24,116 bases of DNA, taken from assembly GCA_035285585.1 (NCBI GenBank), contig JAYKGU010000106.1, positions 1-24,116 of the forward strand, written 5' to 3'. The notes under the pieces are model-generated. The model was not told where the DNA came from and ran no database searches. It was given only the letters and a program-made list of their open reading frames with translations. The position numbers and the translations under genes were made by a program. The DNA is from JAYKGU01 sp035285585. Its GTDB lineage: Bacteria; Cyanobacteriota; Cyanobacteriia; CAKZMO01. Below, one piece after another: positions 7,298 to 14,842 of this stretch. Position 1 is the stretch's first letter. Each line of letters opens with the position of its first letter.

Positions 7298-7606
7298 TTA
7301 GGCTTTTTCGAGGGGAGCCATCGTCAGACCGGCCCGGCTCAGTTGGACGTGGTAAAGCTCAGCCTGCTCCAGCGGCCCGACCCACACCGTCGCCTGCCCC
7401 TCGTTGTGAACCTGGTGGGTCAACTCCCAGGCGTGGTTCTCCGACATCCCTGGAATATACTTCATCAGGCAAGTAGCAACATGCTGGAAGGTGTTGAAGT
7501 CGTCGTTCAACACAATAATTTTGTAGTTTGGATATTGCTTGCGGGTAACCTGACTCGACCGGTCGGGGGCGATCGTCGGAGCCGTTCCAATTGCGGAGAT
7601 TGCCAT
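7298..7606 (-). CDS. clpS: ClpS, ClpC adaptor for N-degron substrates
   Basis: Adaptor that binds proteins with destabilising N-terminal residues and delivers them to ClpC-ClpP in the cytosol. With the longer start (ATG 7618, 106 residues) the core reads YKIIVLNDDFNTFQHV with the Asn38-Asp39-Asp40 pocket motif and His71 in QVHNEG, both needed to bind the free alpha-amino group. The position matching the E. coli gatekeeper Met40 is Phe44, and the usual Thr-Pro-Met is Asn-Thr-Phe, so N-terminal residue preference may differ. ATG 7606 is preferred because a GGTGAGG box lies just upstream; ATG 7618 is the alternative. It heads a two-gene unit with the DUF2103-like gene and is convergent with the clp/J-protein cluster. 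Confidence 0.93.
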   Translation of the reverse strand: MAISAIGTAPTIAPDRSSQVTRKQYPNYKIIVLNDDFNTFQHVATCLMKYIPGMSENHAWELTHQVHNEGQATVWVGPLEQAELYHVQLSRAGLTMAPLEKA

Positions 7607-7710
7607 TACCTCACCCATAGCCGTTAACCAGCAAAAGCTTTACAAAAATATATTTAATACAAAAACATTTTAGCAGTTCACATTTCCTGATGTCGCTGCC
7701 AAGAAGGCAT

Positions 7711-7736
7711 AAAAATAGGGGAGCGATCGCCCCCCT
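7711..7736 (-). terminator. Terminator of the aldolase gene, built on a HIP1 octamer
   Basis: Read on the minus strand: AGGGG and CCCCT arms (one internal mismatch) enclose the palindrome GCGATCGC (7723-7730) and are followed by ATTTTT at 7711-7716. It starts about 45 bp after the fba stop. The HIP1 octamer forms the top of the hairpin. Confidence 0.6.
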
Positions 7737-7781
7737 TGACCTATCCAAACTGGCTCAAAGGACTAGATTTAAGGTCTGTGA

Positions 7782-8861
7782 CTAAACTGCAACCGCTTTC
7801 TTCGCGTTAGCAGCCAGTTCACCTTTCTCGTACTTAGCCGCGTACACTTCCAGCGGCTCTTGCTTGATCTTGGTGGCGTTGCCAGCAGTGCCAAAAGCGT
7901 CATAGCGCTCAGCACAAACCTTTTGCATGTACGTGATCGAAGGCTTCAGGAAGTGACGGGGGTCGAAGTTGGACGGATCCTTCGCTGCCGCTTCCCGGAA
8001 CGCTGCCGTGATCGCCAGACGGTTATCAGTGTCGATGTTCACCTTGCGAACGCCGCTCTTGATGCCTTTTTGAATTTCTTCGATGGGCACACCGTAGGTT
8101 TCAGGAATTTGACCGCCATACTGGTTGATCATGTCGAGCCACTCCTGGGGCACGGAGGAAGAGCCATGCATCACGATGTGGGTGTTGGGCAGACGGGAGT
8201 GGATTTCCTCAATCCGGCTGATGGCCAGGATTTCGCCAGTAGGCTTGCGGGTGAACTTGTAAGCTCCGTGGCTGGTGCCAATGGCCACCGCCAGAGCGTC
8301 TACCTGGGTGCGCTCAACAAACTCAACGGCTTCGTCGGGGTCGGTCAGCAGTTGCTCACGGGTGAGGGTGCCCTCTGCACCATGACCGTCTTCTTTGTCG
8401 CCCTTCATGGTTTCCAGAGAACCGAGGCAACCCAGCTCGCCCTCAACGCTGACGCCAATGGAGTGGGCTACTTTTACCACTTCAGCCGTGACGCTAACGT
8501 TGTATTCGAAGCTAGCAGGGGTTTTGGCATCAGCTTCCAGGGAGCCATCCATCATGACGCTGGTAAACCCGTTGCGAATTGCCGAGTAGCAAGTTGCGGG
8601 GCTGTTGCCATGGTCTTGGTGCATGGCGATAGGGATGTGGGGATAGCTTTCTACTGCCGCCACTACCAGGTGGCGAAGGAAGTTTTCACCAGCATATTTA
8701 CGAGCACCACGGGAAGCTTGCAGGATGACGGGACTGTTCGTCTCGTCTGCAGCCTGCATGATGGCAATGATCTGCTCCATATTGTTGACATTGTAAGCAG
8801 GGATGCCATAGCCATTTTCGGCTGCGTGATCGAGCAGCAACCGCATCGGTACGAGCGCCAT
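7782..8861 (-). CDS. fba: Class II fructose-1,6-bisphosphate aldolase
   Basis: 359-residue zinc enzyme that joins dihydroxyacetone phosphate to glyceraldehyde 3-phosphate (and to erythrose 4-phosphate) in the Calvin cycle, and cleaves fructose-1,6-bisphosphate in glycolysis. It acts in the cytosol. Seen: Asp83-His84 in MHQDHGN (catalytic acid and zinc ligand), the acidic VEGELGCLG segment, His198 in IGTSHGAYKF and His232 in IVMHGSSS as further zinc ligands, and the phosphate-binding VRKVNIDTDNR. Length and sequence fit the cyanobacterial/Calvin-type CbbA group. The start ATG 8861 has an ideal AGGAGGAAA ribosome binding site. Monocistronic, with a terminator downstream. Strongly supported. Confidence 0.97.
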   Translation of the reverse strand: MALVPMRLLLDHAAENGYGIPAYNVNNMEQIIAIMQAADETNSPVILQASRGARKYAGENFLRHLVVAAVESYPHIPIAMHQDHGNSPATCYSAIRNGFTSVMMDGSLEADAKTPASFEYNVSVTAEVVKVAHSIGVSVEGELGCLGSLETMKGDKEDGHGAEGTLTREQLLTDPDEAVEFVERTQVDALAVAIGTSHGAYKFTRKPTGEILAISRIEEIHSRLPNTHIVMHGSSSVPQEWLDMINQYGGQIPETYGVPIEEIQKGIKSGVRKVNIDTDNRLAITAAFREAAAKDPSNFDPRHFLKPSITYMQKVCAERYDAFGTAGNATKIKQEPLEVYAAKYEKGELAANAKKAVAV

Positions 8862-9028
8862 AGGTTTCCTCCTAAAATTTCGTCGCTAACAGATTGATTC
8901 CAGACGAACTCAATTCTTACAATACGCCCTTAAAAGTTTGTTAGGCTAGCTGTCAGTATATCATCTAGCGAACGCCATTAAATGATCACACTGGCGGCCA
9001 TCGAGTCGCCATCAGAATTCATCTTATT

Positions 9029-9093
9029 AAGTAGGTAGCCATAAATGAAGCCAGTGGAGTGTACCCCCCAGCTTTATTTATGGCCATGTACTT
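9029..9093. repeat. Long imperfect inverted repeat (hairpin)
   Basis: The 23-nt arm at 9029-9051 (core GCCATAAATGAAGC) is inverted at 9071-9093 (GCTTTATTTATGGC) with about five mismatches and a 19-nt loop. It lies between the unknown gene at 9154 and the aldolase, about 60 bp past the stop of the former. It could be a factor-dependent terminator, an RNA processing hairpin or a small palindromic insertion; no T-tract follows on either strand. Confidence 0.6.
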
Positions 9094-9153
9094 ACGCTAT
9101 GAAGAGGGGTTTGGGGTAAGGGCGCAATGGCTCGGAGCAAAGCAAATGACCTA

Positions 9154-9753
9154 CTAGGCAGTCAGGTCAACCACAAAGCTGAAATTATCCAGCGTAAATT
9201 GCCCCCCCAGGCACTGAAACATAACCCGGTGAATATCGGGTGCCGTGAGGCTAAGGGGCAGGTTGGCGTTGCCTGGATCGTCGGGACTGGCTAGATTGGC
9301 ACCGTGGGTTTGCACCGTCTCTACCAGCTTACCGCTGTGGTCAAAGGCGCTGACAACGGTGCGCCGCGAGCCGGTTATACAAGCACTTACAAATGAGGTC
9401 GGTTTTGTAAAGATTGCTTCCAGGAAACCGTTTTTGGGTGCACCCATGAGCACCATGTGGCCAGAATGGGGCGGAAATGCGGGATTGGAGGGCCGGAGGG
9501 CGATCGCATTGGTAAACACCACGCCCAACTGTTGATACTGCTGATGTACCACTTCAAAACACTGCAGCCCCTCCAGGTCAAGCTGAATGTGGGCCTGCTT
9601 GGTGTGGGCCAGGTCAGCGGCTGAGGCGTCAAATAGGGAAAACGGAAACCCGTAAGCACCCTGGGCGTCATTAACATCAACCACCGTTGTAGACGGCTGG
9701 GTTGCTGCCCTCGACGAGCGACTGCTCAGAGACCGATTTAGGGAACGAGTCAT
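9154..9753 (-). CDS. Unrecognised beta-rich protein
   Basis: 199 residues with no secure family. The first ~20 residues are Ser/Arg-rich (TRSLNRSLSSRSSR) and are not a hydrophobic signal peptide. The rest alternates short beta-like segments: a region around NPAFPPHSGHMVLMG, then KPTSFVSACITGSRRTVVSAFDHSGK, and a C-terminal CLGGQFTLDNFSFVVDL. This order resembles the beta-sandwich domains of secreted cyanobacterial proteins that end in an LDDFSF-type strand, which suggests a lectin-like or coat fold (inference). ATG 9753 has AAGGAG 7 nt upstream, better than the GTG at 9756. It has its own large upstream region and no operon partner. Confidence 0.7.
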   Translation of the reverse strand: MTRSLNRSLSSRSSRAATQPSTTVVDVNDAQGAYGFPFSLFDASAADLAHTKQAHIQLDLEGLQCFEVVHQQYQQLGVVFTNAIALRPSNPAFPPHSGHMVLMGAPKNGFLEAIFTKPTSFVSACITGSRRTVVSAFDHSGKLVETVQTHGANLASPDDPGNANLPLSLTAPDIHRVMFQCLGGQFTLDNFSFVVDLTA

Positions 9754-9756
9754 CAC

Positions 9757-10622
9757 ACTACTCCTTAGCGTTTGCTGGACTGCTGCTCACTGACGACACC
9801 CTCCATGCAACCTGTCCGAAGACCCTGATACGGGCAAGATAAGCTTGAGAGCACCCCGCAGCGTCATCGGTCGAATTTTTGAGAACAACAGATAGCTGCC
9901 ATTCCATCTAAGGCTGGAGCTGTGCTGAATCATCAGACGAAGCTGTCGATTAGCGATTAAAGCTATTTAGTAGATCCAGACCCTCGCAGGACAGATCCAG
10001 ATCATTCTGAAAATCGTGATAAATAGCCGACCGTATACTCGCTCAACAGCGAGCAGGCTATGGGTAAAAGCGTCACCAGAGGACAGAGACCTGGTCAGCG
10101 ACAAAATCCGGAAAACAGAAATCCGGTTGGCCTCGTCCAGGTACCACCGGGGTCGATGTCTAGATCACCAAGCCTGGGTAGCTGAGGCAAGTTGAATCCA
10201 GATCGATTTGTCACGATTGTTTGTCAAAATTGTTTGTCAAGATTGTGTAGATGACCCTGAAAAGCTGCGTTACACTTTCCCTCTAGGTATGACCCTCTGA
10301 ACAGGGAGAGTTCTCCTCACTAAGACAATTATCCCTGATTCCACTAGCGGGAGTTGGTAGTTACACCCAGCCTGCAAACTTTTTGTAAAATGCTCAATTC
10401 AGCCTGATTCGAGACCCTGGAGGTTTTGCCTAGATCTTACTGCAGGAATCTTTTCTCAATCTTTAACGATATGAGCACCTGCTTTCTAAAGGCTTCACAG
10501 TCTTGGTAGAGATTATGTTACAAACTTGAAGGTCTTGACAATAGAATTCCGTTACATTTTCGTTATACAAGAAAATCACGGGGCGATCGCTCTACCTCTG
10601 GTTTGAAGAAGGGTTGCCCAAT
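9757..10622. other. 866-bp region without a recognisable gene
   Basis: Lies upstream of the unknown gene and downstream of the subtilase. No open frame of useful length, tRNA or rRNA was seen. Contents: a CTCGCT/AGCGAG hairpin at 10038-10053, AGATCCAGA twice (9972-9980, 9993-10001), the 13-bp triplicate at 10210-10248, and one HIP1 site just before the subtilase stop. The first ~150 bp presumably carry the promoter of the 9154-9753 gene. It is less rich in HIP1 and G+C than the genes around it. Confidence 0.6.
10210..10248. repeat. Three tandem 13-bp imperfect repeats
   Basis: GTCACGATTGTTT, GTCAAAATTGTTT and GTCAAGATTGTGT follow one another without spacer (10210-10222, 10223-10235, 10236-10248). 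The consensus GTCAARATTGTTT repeats at little more than one helical turn, which would suit a multimeric regulator site. No known consensus was recognised. Confidence 0.7.
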
Positions 10623-12752
10623 CTAACGCCCCAGACGGAGACGCCACCGCAGGAGACGCCCGGTGTCACCAGGGACGTGATCGGTGATCTGAAGCTGCCA
10701 GATGCCGTTGATGGGCTGGTTAAGGAACTGCCGCAGGCCAGAAGCGGTCTGTGGCGTATAAGTTGTCGCCAGATGGGTCTGTCGCCCCAGGGTGCGCCCC
10801 TGAAGCTTGACGGCCTGGTCGAGGGGCGATCGCAACACCACCTCCAGATCTCCGAGAAATGGGTGTTCAATTTCTACATCAACCTGAATGTCGCGCAGCA
10901 GCCCCGCCTCAGCAACTTGCAATACGCTCCGCACCCCCCGGAGGTGGTCGTCAGGAATGGCGAGCTGTTGGTCATGGGTGCGCTCAATCCATGCCGATGG
11001 GGCTGGGAAAACCATCAGCCGCTTCTGGGCCGCCTCCACCGCCCGCTGGGCGTTTACCCGGCCATAGCCAAACCATTCCGAGTGGCCGTTCACGTCGTAG
11101 CTGCCCCGCCGCAGACCGAGCTGGGGGTCGGGAGCCTGGTCGACAATTTTGTCGGCGGTGGTTTCCAAAATTTGCCGCACATCTATTGCCGTCAGGTCAG
11201 GATTGGCCGACAGCACCAGGGCTGCCACCCCTGCCACCACCGGACAGGCGCTCGACGTGCCGCCAAAGCTGTCGGTAAAGCTGCCCCTGGCATAGCCCAA
11301 CTCAGCGAGGCGATCGCTGGTCAACACCCCCCGCCCCGGTAGTTGAGACTGAATTGCAGGCGCAGTAGCCAGGTAGCCCCGTCCAGGGATGAACACCCCC
11401 GGAACGGCATTATTGCTGGGGGCGGTCACGGAAATCTCGGCCCCCCAGTTGCTATAGGCCGATTTTTTGTTGAGGCTGGTGCAGGCCGAAACGGCAATCA
11501 CATCCGGGTGAACAGCAAACCCATTCAGCCAGCGGGTAGGCCCCCGGAAAAGGTTGTCGGGCCAGCCCCCCTCGTTAACCGTGGCATTCACCGGGCGGTT
11601 GGCATTGCCTGCAGCGAAGACGACGACGCACCCCCTGCCGTTGCGACCCTGGGTGGCGGCCTGGGCGATCGCTGCCCGCTGGCGCAGAGACAGGGGAAAG
11701 TAATTACCCACCGCCCCCCAGCTACAGGAAATCACGTCGGCCCCGGCATCAACGGCAGTTTTGAAGAGGTTGGCGATGGTGTCGTCGTTGATCATGCCTG
11801 TGTAGCGGATGGGCATGAAGGCGCATCCGGGAGCTACCCCCACAATGCCCTGCCCGTTCTCGGCGGCGATCGCCACCCCCGCCACCGCCGTCCCGTGGTT
11901 CTCCGCAGGAGCCTCCGGCAGCGGCAGGGCATCAGCACCCCGCAAATCGGTGGGAGCCACGATCTTTCCCAGCCCCTGAAAATCGGGGTGATTAAGGTCA
12001 AAGGCGTCGTCAATTACGGCCACCACAATGGCTCGACTGCCCCGCGTCACATCCCAGGCGGCTTCGACGGAGATATGGGCACCCGCTGCCAGGTCCAGGC
12101 CGCCATCATGTTGGAGATACCACTGCTGTGGGTAAAGAGAATCCGTGGGCCGGTAGAACGGTTGGGCGGTGACGACAATGTCTGGCTCCGCTGTGAGCAC
12201 CTCCGGTAGCTCCATCAGGCGGTTGGCTAGCTTAATGGGGTTGGCGATCGCCCCCGGCATTACCCGAAACACATAGGCGTGGGGGACGCCCTCAACCTCC
12301 TGAAGCATCTGGAGATGGGCCGTGGTGGCGATCGCCTCCAGTTCTGCTGCCGTTATCCTGTGGGCAAACTGCACCGTCAGCCGATCCGTCAGATAAAGGG
12401 GCATATCAGGGCTGTCTTCTAGCCGGTAAACGTGGCTGGCGTAGGCCACCGTGGGGTCATTCCGGAGGGTTTGCATGGCGGCATCGAGCCGCTGGGTTTC
12501 CACCTGCAGCTCCGCCAGGGGTAGCCCTGGTATTACCTGGGCAGTTTCGCCCTGAATCGACTGGGTAGCCCGCTGGAGCAGGGGCGCAATCGGCTGGGCA
12601 TTGTTGAAGCTGACCGTGAAGCGATCGCCCACTTTGTGCAGGGGGAGCGCTTCGCCGCCACGCTGCAGCACCAGCCCCTCCTCCGTCACGGGCGTTTCTA
12701 AAATTTGGCGGATGGCCTCTGGGGGAAGGGGTGCGGGGCGATCGCGGGTCAT
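10623..12752 (-). CDS. Subtilisin-like serine protease with C-terminal P-domain (PrcA-like)
   Basis: 709-residue peptidase of family S8. Residues 1-200 are two pro-region-like segments (including LTVQFAHRITAAELEAIA, as in fervidolysin-type propeptides). The catalytic domain spans about 205-575, with Asp248 in VIDDAFDLNHPDF, His286 in ENHGTAVAG, oxyanion Asn383 in AAGNAN and Ser500 in GGTSSACPVVAG. Residues 585-709 are a proprotein-convertase P-domain (HPFLGDLEVVLRSP, NGIWQLQITD). The arrangement fits the cyanobacterial calcium-dependent protease PrcA group. The usual Gly of the Asp-Ser/Thr-Gly motif is Ala250. No signal peptide is visible, so the site of action is uncertain. Start ATG 12752 has AAGGAA 6 nt upstream; this ribosome site is part of a 12-bp repeat that flanks a small insertion. 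Confidence 0.93.
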   Translation of the reverse strand: MTRDRPAPLPPEAIRQILETPVTEEGLVLQRGGEALPLHKVGDRFTVSFNNAQPIAPLLQRATQSIQGETAQVIPGLPLAELQVETQRLDAAMQTLRNDPTVAYASHVYRLEDSPDMPLYLTDRLTVQFAHRITAAELEAIATTAHLQMLQEVEGVPHAYVFRVMPGAIANPIKLANRLMELPEVLTAEPDIVVTAQPFYRPTDSLYPQQWYLQHDGGLDLAAGAHISVEAAWDVTRGSRAIVVAVIDDAFDLNHPDFQGLGKIVAPTDLRGADALPLPEAPAENHGTAVAGVAIAAENGQGIVGVAPGCAFMPIRYTGMINDDTIANLFKTAVDAGADVISCSWGAVGNYFPLSLRQRAAIAQAATQGRNGRGCVVVFAAGNANRPVNATVNEGGWPDNLFRGPTRWLNGFAVHPDVIAVSACTSLNKKSAYSNWGAEISVTAPSNNAVPGVFIPGRGYLATAPAIQSQLPGRGVLTSDRLAELGYARGSFTDSFGGTSSACPVVAGVAALVLSANPDLTAIDVRQILETTADKIVDQAPDPQLGLRRGSYDVNGHSEWFGYGRVNAQRAVEAAQKRLMVFPAPSAWIERTHDQQLAIPDDHLRGVRSVLQVAEAGLLRDIQVDVEIEHPFLGDLEVVLRSPLDQAVKLQGRTLGRQTHLATTYTPQTASGLRQFLNQPINGIWQLQITDHVPGDTGRLLRWRLRLGR

Positions 12753-12756
12753 GATT

Positions 12757-12861
12757 GTTTCCTTGCGGGAGTATCAACTTAAGGCGGGAAAGTGGGGCGC
12801 GGCGCGCCCCACTTTCCCGCTAATCTTGTCCCGCTTTAAGCGGGAACCCGTTTCCTTGCGG
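12757..12861. mobile_element. 81-bp palindromic element (C) with 12-bp flanking direct repeats
   Basis: GTTTCCTTGCGG occurs at 12757-12768 and again at 12850-12861; between them lie 81 bp (12769-12849) that begin GAGTATCAACTTAAGGCGGG. The inner part is a perfect 17-bp stem with a 3-nt loop (12784-12820) and a second hairpin TCCCGCTT/AAGCGGGA (12829-12845). The left end matches the inverted right end of element B at 21 of 22 positions. The two ends are partial inverted repeats sharing CTTAARGCGGGA when read inward. It has no coding capacity. It looks like a miniature transposable element whose insertion duplicated the subtilase ribosome binding site. The enzyme that moved it is unknown. Confidence 0.65.
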
Positions 12862-12891
12862 ATTTGAATAGCGAGTATTGGAAGAATCTAT

Positions 12892-13031
12892 GGGTATCCA
12901 TGCTAAGCCGGGAAATCCTGGTTGGATAGGGAGCCAGAATCCAGGAGCCAGAATTCAAGAGGGAGCTGACTTCTGGCTTCTGACTCCTGAATTCTATTCT
13001 TGGCAAAGTTTCCTGCCTTGAGTTGATACCC
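12892..13031 (+). mobile_element. 140-bp palindromic element, copy A
   Basis: Starts GGGTATCCATG and ends GTTGATACCC. It is about 92% identical by eye to copy B at 19458-19596, in the same orientation. The ends are imperfect inverted repeats and the centre holds further inverted copies of an AGGAGYCAGAATTCA motif, so the transcript would fold into a long hairpin. No target-site duplication is seen around this copy. It is non-coding and lies between the subtilase and the exported-protein gene. Confidence 0.72.
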
Positions 13032-13185
13032 ACTGGCCTTAGATATTGGCTTGAAGCCAGACAGGCCGATGATCCCCAAAATCCTGATAAAAACCGTACG
13101 GGCATCGGTCGGCAATGGTAAGATAGCGCAATATTGAGTCAGTTCGGTTCCCACGTTGATAAACGCACGTACAGAAGAGCACTTC

Positions 13186-13905
13186 ATGGTATCTGTTAAA
13201 GCATTTAACACGGTTTCAGCCAATCGTTTCTTGGCAATGGCGGGGGCGATCGCGATCGCGACGACGATATCTACTGGTGCAGCGGTTCAGGCCCAAACTC
13301 CCGACGCCGACGAAAATCCGTCATCCCTTGAGGCTGATCCCACCACTCTGCCGAACGACAGCCTTGAAGGGTTTCCCCAGGTTGACCCGCAGGAACCCTC
13401 CCCAGGACAGAGCAATGACGACCTGCGCCCGCTGGCCCAGGGGGGCAGCATTCTTAGCCTCCAGGGTGGCCAGCGCCTCATGCGGGAAGCAGGAGATGCC
13501 GTAGCCACACAAAACTACTCCCTGGCCATCAACAAATACCAGGAAGCCCGTCAGGTTTTCAACCAGATTTCTAACTTCTATCAAGAGCTGGCCGCCAGCT
13601 TCGCAGGCATTGATAACCGGATCGCCGACAGCCAGCGGCAGCTTGCCCTCGAAACCGCCCAGATGCGCGATCAGGCCACCTATGAGTTGGCCCTGGTGCA
13701 TCGCGCCCAAAATCAGCCCGATCTGGCGGTGCCCCTGCTCGTGCAAATCATCCGCAGCCAGCAGCCCACCCGCGACCTGGGGCAGCGAGCCTATCGCCAG
13801 TTATTTGAGTTGGGGTTTGTCGATTCTCCTTATCCACGGGGCAGCCAGGATAGCGAGTCAACTTCGTCCACTTCCCCCGATGGCGCTGAAACCCTGAGTA
13901 ATTAA
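13186..13905 (+). CDS. Exported hypothetical protein with helical repeat core
   Basis: 239 residues with a clear Sec signal peptide: hydrophobic residues about 15-33 and a likely cleavage after AVQA at residue 36. Residues 38-85 are acidic and Pro/Asn-rich, probably disordered. Residues 88-205 are helical with a TPR-like pattern (AVATQNYSLAINKYQEARQVFNQ, ALVHRAQNQPDLAVPLLVQII). The last 25 residues are Ser/Thr-rich. Predicted to be periplasmic or thylakoid-lumenal. ATG 13186 is preferred over the in-frame TTG at 13156 because the signal peptide then begins normally. It stands 41 bp before bolA, perhaps as the first gene of a unit with bolA. Function not known. Confidence 0.8.
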   Translation: MVSVKAFNTVSANRFLAMAGAIAIATTISTGAAVQAQTPDADENPSSLEADPTTLPNDSLEGFPQVDPQEPSPGQSNDDLRPLAQGGSILSLQGGQRLMREAGDAVATQNYSLAINKYQEARQVFNQISNFYQELAASFAGIDNRIADSQRQLALETAQMRDQATYELALVHRAQNQPDLAVPLLVQIIRSQQPTRDLGQRAYRQLFELGFVDSPYPRGSQDSESTSSTSPDGAETLSN

Positions 13906-13946
13906 TCCTGAGCAACTAATTTAGACACAAGTAATCAGAGGTCAAC

Positions 13947-14207
13947 ATGGTAAGCCCGGATCAGGTCAAGGCAATGATTAAGGAGGGACTTCCCGATGCG
14001 GAAATCCATCTGCAAGATTTGACGGGAGGCGGTGATCATTTTCAAGTGGTGGTGATATCGTCGGCTTTTGCGGGCAAACGACTGATTCAGCAGCACCAGA
14101 TGGTTTATGCTGCTGTACAGCAGGCGATGTCGTCAAACGACATTCACGCGCTGTCCCTCCAAACCTACACGCCCGAAACCTGGGCGGTGGCCAGTCAAAA
14201 GTCCTGA
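13947..14207 (+). CDS. BolA family protein
   Basis: 86-residue BolA-fold protein. It has VKAMIKEGLPDAEIHLQDLTGGGDHFQVVVISSAFAGK split as strand-helix-strand, then the LIQQHQMVYAAV helix with the conserved His that, with the His of DHF, can ligate a shared [2Fe-2S] cluster with a monothiol glutaredoxin (family knowledge). A cytosolic regulator of iron-sulfur handling and redox responses. A short AGAGG precedes ATG 13947. Grx4 follows 171 bp downstream, its usual partner. In other cyanobacteria I recall the same BolA/Grx pair side by side. Confidence 0.9.
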   Translation: MVSPDQVKAMIKEGLPDAEIHLQDLTGGGDHFQVVVISSAFAGKRLIQQHQMVYAAVQQAMSSNDIHALSLQTYTPETWAVASQKS

Positions 14208-14378
14208 TTGCAGACAGCTCGGCAGGCTAGCTCGATTTTCGCAAGAATGTTTTCGCAAAAATGCTTAAAGTCTCCCCCAATCCAGCCTGTTTGCTCTAGA
14301 CTTTGGAGATGAGGGGCGCTGCCCTGTTCAGGGGCTGCCTTAGCGATTCGGACGTGTTTGAAAGATTCAGGACATACC

Positions 14379-14702
14379 ATGACCCCAGAACTGAAAGAAA
14401 GAATTAAAGGCATTATTAGCAGCAGCAAAATTGTTGTCTTTATGAAAGGCAACAAGCTCATGCCCCAGTGCGGATTTTCCAACAACGTTGTGCAAATCCT
14501 TAACATGCTGGGGGTTCCCTTCGAAACGGTTGATGTACTGGCGGATAATGATATTCGTGAGGGCATTAAAGAGTATTCTAACTGGCCGACCATTCCCCAG
14601 GTTTACGTAAACGGCGAGTTTGTGGGCGGTTCTGACGTCATGATTGAGATGTACCAGAACGGCGAACTGCAGCAAATGGTTGAAGTCGCGATGGCTTCTT
14701 AA
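14379..14702 (+). CDS. Monothiol glutaredoxin Grx4 (CGFS type)
   Basis: 107-residue Grx4/Grx5-type protein that binds and transfers [2Fe-2S] clusters with glutathione and pairs with BolA. Active site Cys31-Gly-Phe-Ser, Lys23 in FMKG, the cis-Pro segment WPTIPQVYVNGEFVGGSDVM that binds glutathione. ATG 14379 gives the standard family length and has AGGA 6 nt upstream; the in-frame ATG at 14358 would add seven residues. Followed by a strong terminator at 14772-14801. Confidence 0.95.
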   Translation: MTPELKERIKGIISSSKIVVFMKGNKLMPQCGFSNNVVQILNMLGVPFETVDVLADNDIREGIKEYSNWPTIPQVYVNGEFVGGSDVMIEMYQNGELQQMVEVAMAS

Positions 14703-14771
14703 GAAATCCCAGGCTTTCAAGTAATTCACCTCGTCCCGCCTTTGATGAGGGCTGGGAAGCGGTACTATTTT

Positions 14772-14801
14772 GCTGGTGGCGATCGCCATCAGCATTTTTT
14801 T
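14772..14801 (+). terminator. Intrinsic terminator of grx4, containing HIP1
   Basis: GCTGGTGGC (14772-14780) pairs with GCCATCAGC (14785-14793) with one G-T pair; the loop is GATC and the tail is A plus seven T. The HIP1 octamer GCGATCGC-like core forms the hairpin top. It lies about 40 bp before the next gene. Confidence 0.82.
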
Positions 14802-14842
14802 GAGCAAGTTTTTGAACAGTTTTTAGAACGGGTTATTTCGTC

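Noticed and set aside
7860..8897. Long plus-strand open frame opposite the aldolase
   Set aside because: Antisense shadow of fba, caused by its strong codon bias; the translation has no recognisable domain while the minus strand has a full aldolase with a perfect ribosome site.
10532..10570. TTGACA followed by AT-rich sequence as a promoter
   Set aside because: No -10 box at a proper distance and no plus-strand gene downstream; the gene there ends on the opposite strand.
11343..12209. 288-codon plus-strand frame inside the subtilase gene
   Set aside because: Antisense of the catalytic domain; Gly/Arg/His-rich, no motif.
12784..12845. GC-rich hairpins considered as the terminator of an upstream gene
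   Set aside because: They lie in the 5' leader of the subtilase between direct repeats, no gene ends there and no T-tract follows; a mobile-element origin fits better.
12862..12901. Target-site duplication for copy A
   Set aside because: Left flank ..AGAATCTAT and right flank ACTGGCC.. do not match; only copy B and element C have direct repeats.
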